Shown here one piece after another: positions 61,409-64,000 of a stretch of 64,000 bases of DNA; the stretch's first letter is position 1; each line of letters starts with the position of its first letter. Source of the DNA: Strigops habroptila (lineage: Eukaryota > Chordata > Aves > Psittaciformes > Psittacidae). The DNA lies in contig NC_044282.2 in assembly GCF_004027225.2 (NCBI RefSeq), positions 50,250,576-50,314,575 of the forward strand, in the 5' to 3' direction. A program made the position numbers and the translations under genes. The notes below the pieces were generated by a model. That model searched no databases, was not told the origin of the DNA, and saw only the letters and a list, made by a program, of their open reading frames with translations.

Positions 61409-63428
61409 GTACGTGGTGCCGGGGCAGGCGGGGGGTGTCGGCTGTGCCGTCGGCAGCAAAGCACTGGGAGAGCTCTCTCTCTTCTGGACCTGCTGGTTCC
61501 TTGCGGGGCTGGCGGCTCCGCGTCCTGCCGCGGCGGACGGGCCCTGTCAGCGCCGCACGCAGCTCCTCGGGCCTGCCCCGCTGCAGGCCCTCAGTGGTGT
61601 GTGACTTACCACGTCACTTAAGGCTTAAGGTCGGGAGTGGGGAGATGTAGGAGATCTTCCCGGTTCATCGGGCTTTTGCAGGCCTTCAGAAGCGGTTATC
61701 AAATCGGTTTAGCTGTTTTTAGTATGTATGTGGTGTGCATGCATCTGCAGATGACACTGCCAAAATGTCAGGCTTGCTTCTCAGGCTGACTGGTTTCTAT
61801 AACAGGAGGCACATTATAACTGGCTAATACCTGAGTTTTATGGCCGTAGCAATATAAACTGCGGTCTAAAACCTTAATGTTAAAGATGGGAACATAATTG
61901 TGTTCTCCCTCCCCCCTAACCCCCTGCACATTTATTCACACATAGACAACCAATCAACATTAGGGTACTGTAAAGTTTTAATGTATGTGAGGTTTTTAAT
62001 TTGTTTCTTTTAACTGAGTTCTTTATATCTAATTATGACGGGAATATGCTGAAGCTTTTACCGTAGATCTAGAGATGAGTTTAGGTAGTAGGTGACAGGA
62101 TAAGTTTGGTTGTAGTTGAGGAAAATGTCATAGTGCCATTGTTTGATAAAACCCTTGCACTGTATATTGAATTACACTGGAAGTATATTAAAAGCTGCAA
62201 GTGTATTAAAAATAGAAAAAATGTAGGGATTTATGTACAATTTGCAATCAATATCTACTTTTATCACTATGTAAAAAGCTTTTTGCTTATGTGGATTGTA
62301 TAAGGTTGTAGGAGTACAGGCTAACACTTGAAATTATTAAAGCTTTCTGAAATCATGTTAGAAATAAAACATGTTTCTTTTATATGTTATAGCAAGTGAA
62401 GGAATAATTTTTGGCTTTATGCATCCATGTATCTCAGGAGGTCTTTCTGTGTGTATATGTGTGGTAAATGTGAAATCCAGAACGTGCCAGCGTGTAATAG
62501 CTTGCTTTAGAAGGGTGCATATTTATATTTAAATTGACTTAGAGTAACCCTATGCACTTGAAAAGATAGCAGTTAAATTCTTATTTTGATGGTATAATCA
62601 TTTGGGTTGGTCAAAATCCATTTTACTCTTGCCCTTATTGCAGGTTTCCTTCTTAAATAAATAGATTTTGTTTATCAACATACAAACATTATTATGTGGC
62701 TTCGTATGTAACTTGTGCCTGAGATACGACCATCAGACCTTGATATGGGTTTGCCAGAAGGGGTATTTAAGGAAAAAAACCTTTCAAAGCTGGATGAAAA
62801 TCAAAGCATTGTCTAGTTAATACATGTGCTGTGTGTAAGGCAAGATATAATAAAAAAACAAACTTGAGTATCTCAAATTTCAGTCCTTGCTTGATACAGT
62901 TTTTTCCTTTTGGGTTTTTTTTGTGGGGGTTGTTTTTCGGGGTTTTTTTTTTTTCCCCCCTTTTTTTTGAAAACTGTTTGCATCTTAGCTATAGAGACAG
63001 TCAGGGTATTTGTGATTAACAAAGTCTTCCCTGCTGTCTGCATAGACGATTTCCTTAAATGTGCAAAGATAAGTACTTTGCCCTTGAAATGGTACTTGGT
63101 TCTGGTGTGTTTGCTTTGCTACTTTGTCAGCACCTACCCCTGTGCTGAGTCTATGCCTGACTTAACTCTGCTGTAAATGGGGACAGCTGTCAAAACTGTA
63201 TGTGGGGGAGGGACAAAGTTTCTTATCTATCACTTGGAGCTCTATAGAGAAGGCTGCATGTGCTGGGGTTTTTGTTTGGTTTTTTTTTGTCTGTAGTTGG
63301 AAGTGTTGACACTTGGAAATCTTTTCGGCTATATTGAGGGAGTAACACTGCTTGTTCCTTTTTTCTTGTCTTACAGAGATGGGTGTTATGCCTGAGATAG
63401 CTCAAGCAGTGGAGGAGATGGACTGGCT
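61393..63428 (+). CDS. DDX1: DDX1, coding exons 1-2 (gene continues beyond the right edge)
   Basis: DDX1 is a DEAD-box ATP-dependent RNA helicase with a SPRY insert. It works with RTCB, FAM98B and RTRAF in the tRNA-splicing ligase complex and in mRNA and double-strand-break RNA processing, in both nucleus and cytoplasm. Only the N-terminus lies here: 16 nt in exon 1 plus 52 nt in exon 2 give [20 protein letters not shown] followed by DW and the first two bases of the next codon. This matches my memory of vertebrate DDX1 and leads into the Q motif. The helicase motifs are outside the window. The ATG lies in a CpG-rich region inside a GATGGCGGC motif. NBAS lies head to head, with its start codon 1.58 kb away. 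Confidence 0.95.
61409..63376 (+). other. DDX1 intron 1
   Basis: A 2.0-kb intron. It is CpG-rich to about 61620, then AT-rich, with a T/G/C low-complexity tract at 62900-62970. No mobile element was recognised. Confidence 0.85.
62900..62970. repeat. T/G then T/C low-complexity tract in DDX1 intron 1
   Basis: Long T runs are interrupted by GGG, GGGGG and GGGG, then by CCCCCC. It includes overlapping spurious frames rich in Phe and Gly. Confidence 0.85.
63377..63428 (+). CDS. DDX1: DDX1 coding exon 2
   Basis: The acceptor CTTACAG ends at 63376 and the donor GTAAGT starts at 63429. The exon completes the Glu codon and encodes [16 protein letters not shown], ending in phase 2. Confidence 0.96.
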
Positions 63429-64000
63429 GTAAGTAGGAGTGCATTCGGGCTTGGCAAAATCTAATTTGCCTTTCAGTGTAATATGACATGCTTCTTAAAA
63501 TAGCTCTGCTGTCACATTAAACAAAGCAGATAAGTGTTTTCCTTAAACTGTCATTGCATCTTACACACTTTTTTTAGTGTGAATGGCTGAAGAACACAAA
63601 TTGTGACTGCAGTGGTAACATTTAAACGTGGACAAGCAAAGCATGACTGCTTATACTTCAATGTCAATTGTTTGATAAAAGCCTCTTTGCTTCTGCCTCT
63701 GTGCTTCTAGTTTGTTTATTATGTATTGTGGGATTATCAGATGAAATGGTGTCATGTAACTGATGCTAGTTTAGTAAATGTTTTCCAGACTGTGGCCTTA
63801 ATTTGTGTTCTTTGGAGTTGATGCTTGTGTGTCAGTCTTCTACAGAAGTAATTCTTCCTGGCTTTACTTGTTTAGCTAATATATTTGACTTCACGGCTTG
63901 TTTCGAACTGTCATTCAGAATTTTATCAGTATGCAAATCTTACTGTATGTAGTTTTCCAGTTCTGAATAGGAATTTTGTAAATGAAGACGGTGTAAGTGG
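63429..64000 (+). other. Part of DDX1 intron 2
   Basis: Sequence after the exon 2 donor. The next DDX1 exon was not seen before the right edge. Confidence 0.8.

Larger units (their letters stand above)
61245..61620 (+). promoter_or_regulatory. CpG-rich promoter/first-exon region of DDX1
   Basis: This second CpG island surrounds the DDX1 start codon. It includes a CCATAAAG element about 60 bases upstream of the ATG that might act as a weak TATA-like box, and a YY1-type GATGGCGGC overlapping the start codon. The transcription start is not determined. Confidence 0.72.

Noticed and set aside
61363..61650. 95-codon plus-strand frame including MAAFS
   Set aside because: This frame reads through the DDX1 exon 1 donor into intron 1. 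Only the first 16 coding bases are exon; exon 2 at 63377 gives the correct continuation.
1..64000. CRISPR arrays, operons, tRNA or rRNA genes
   Set aside because: None was seen. The window is vertebrate nuclear DNA, and the repeats present are LINE, LTR and simple-sequence types.

Overview
The window is nuclear DNA from a bird. It is AT-rich and intron-dominated, and it carries many copies of the CR1 LINE 3' end (the recurring tail with repeated TCTATGATT motifs or its complement) plus avian-type endogenous retroviral (ERV/LTR) debris. I found no bacterial, phage, CRISPR or operon features. The species cannot be fixed from the sequence alone.

Two protein-coding genes sit head to head. The minus strand from 59815 down to 3075 carries the first 31 coding exons of NBAS (neuroblastoma-amplified sequence; the NAG subunit of the ER tethering complex NRZ with RINT1 and ZW10). 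I placed each exon by translating the minus strand, recognising the NBAS protein and finding AG acceptors and GT donors. The 31 exons total 3721 nt, join in one open frame (1240 codons plus one base) and have mutually compatible splice phases throughout. They cover the N-terminal beta-propeller (Nbas_N) and roughly the first half of the Sec39 domain. The rest of the gene lies to the left of position 1. The plus strand from 61393 carries coding exons 1 and 2 of DDX1 (DEAD-box RNA helicase of the tRNA-ligase complex); its remaining exons lie to the right of the window.

Layout: 1-3074 is part of NBAS intron 31, with a degenerate ERV LTR. 3075-16278 holds exons 31-22. 16279-28977 is the 12.7-kb intron 21, with one CR1 copy and one unexplained ORF. 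28978-43374 holds exons 21-10. 43375-49995 is the 6.6-kb intron 9, with two CR1 copies and a GC-richer repeat-like block. 49996-55189 holds exons 9-2. 55190-59665 is intron 1. 59440-60010 is the NBAS CpG-rich promoter and first exon. 60096-60955 and 61057-61117 are CR1 fragments between the genes. 61245-61620 is the DDX1 CpG-rich promoter and first exon, followed by DDX1 intron 1, exon 2 and the start of intron 2.

NBAS acts in Golgi-to-ER vesicle capture and in nonsense-mediated decay. DDX1 acts in RNA processing. They share a short (1.6 kb) divergent intergenic region but no pathway that the sequence reveals. I see no novel molecular system here. The observations worth checking are splice-site ambiguities, the NBAS start, an unexplained ORF in intron 21, the structure of the repeats, and the compact divergent promoter interrupted by a LINE.
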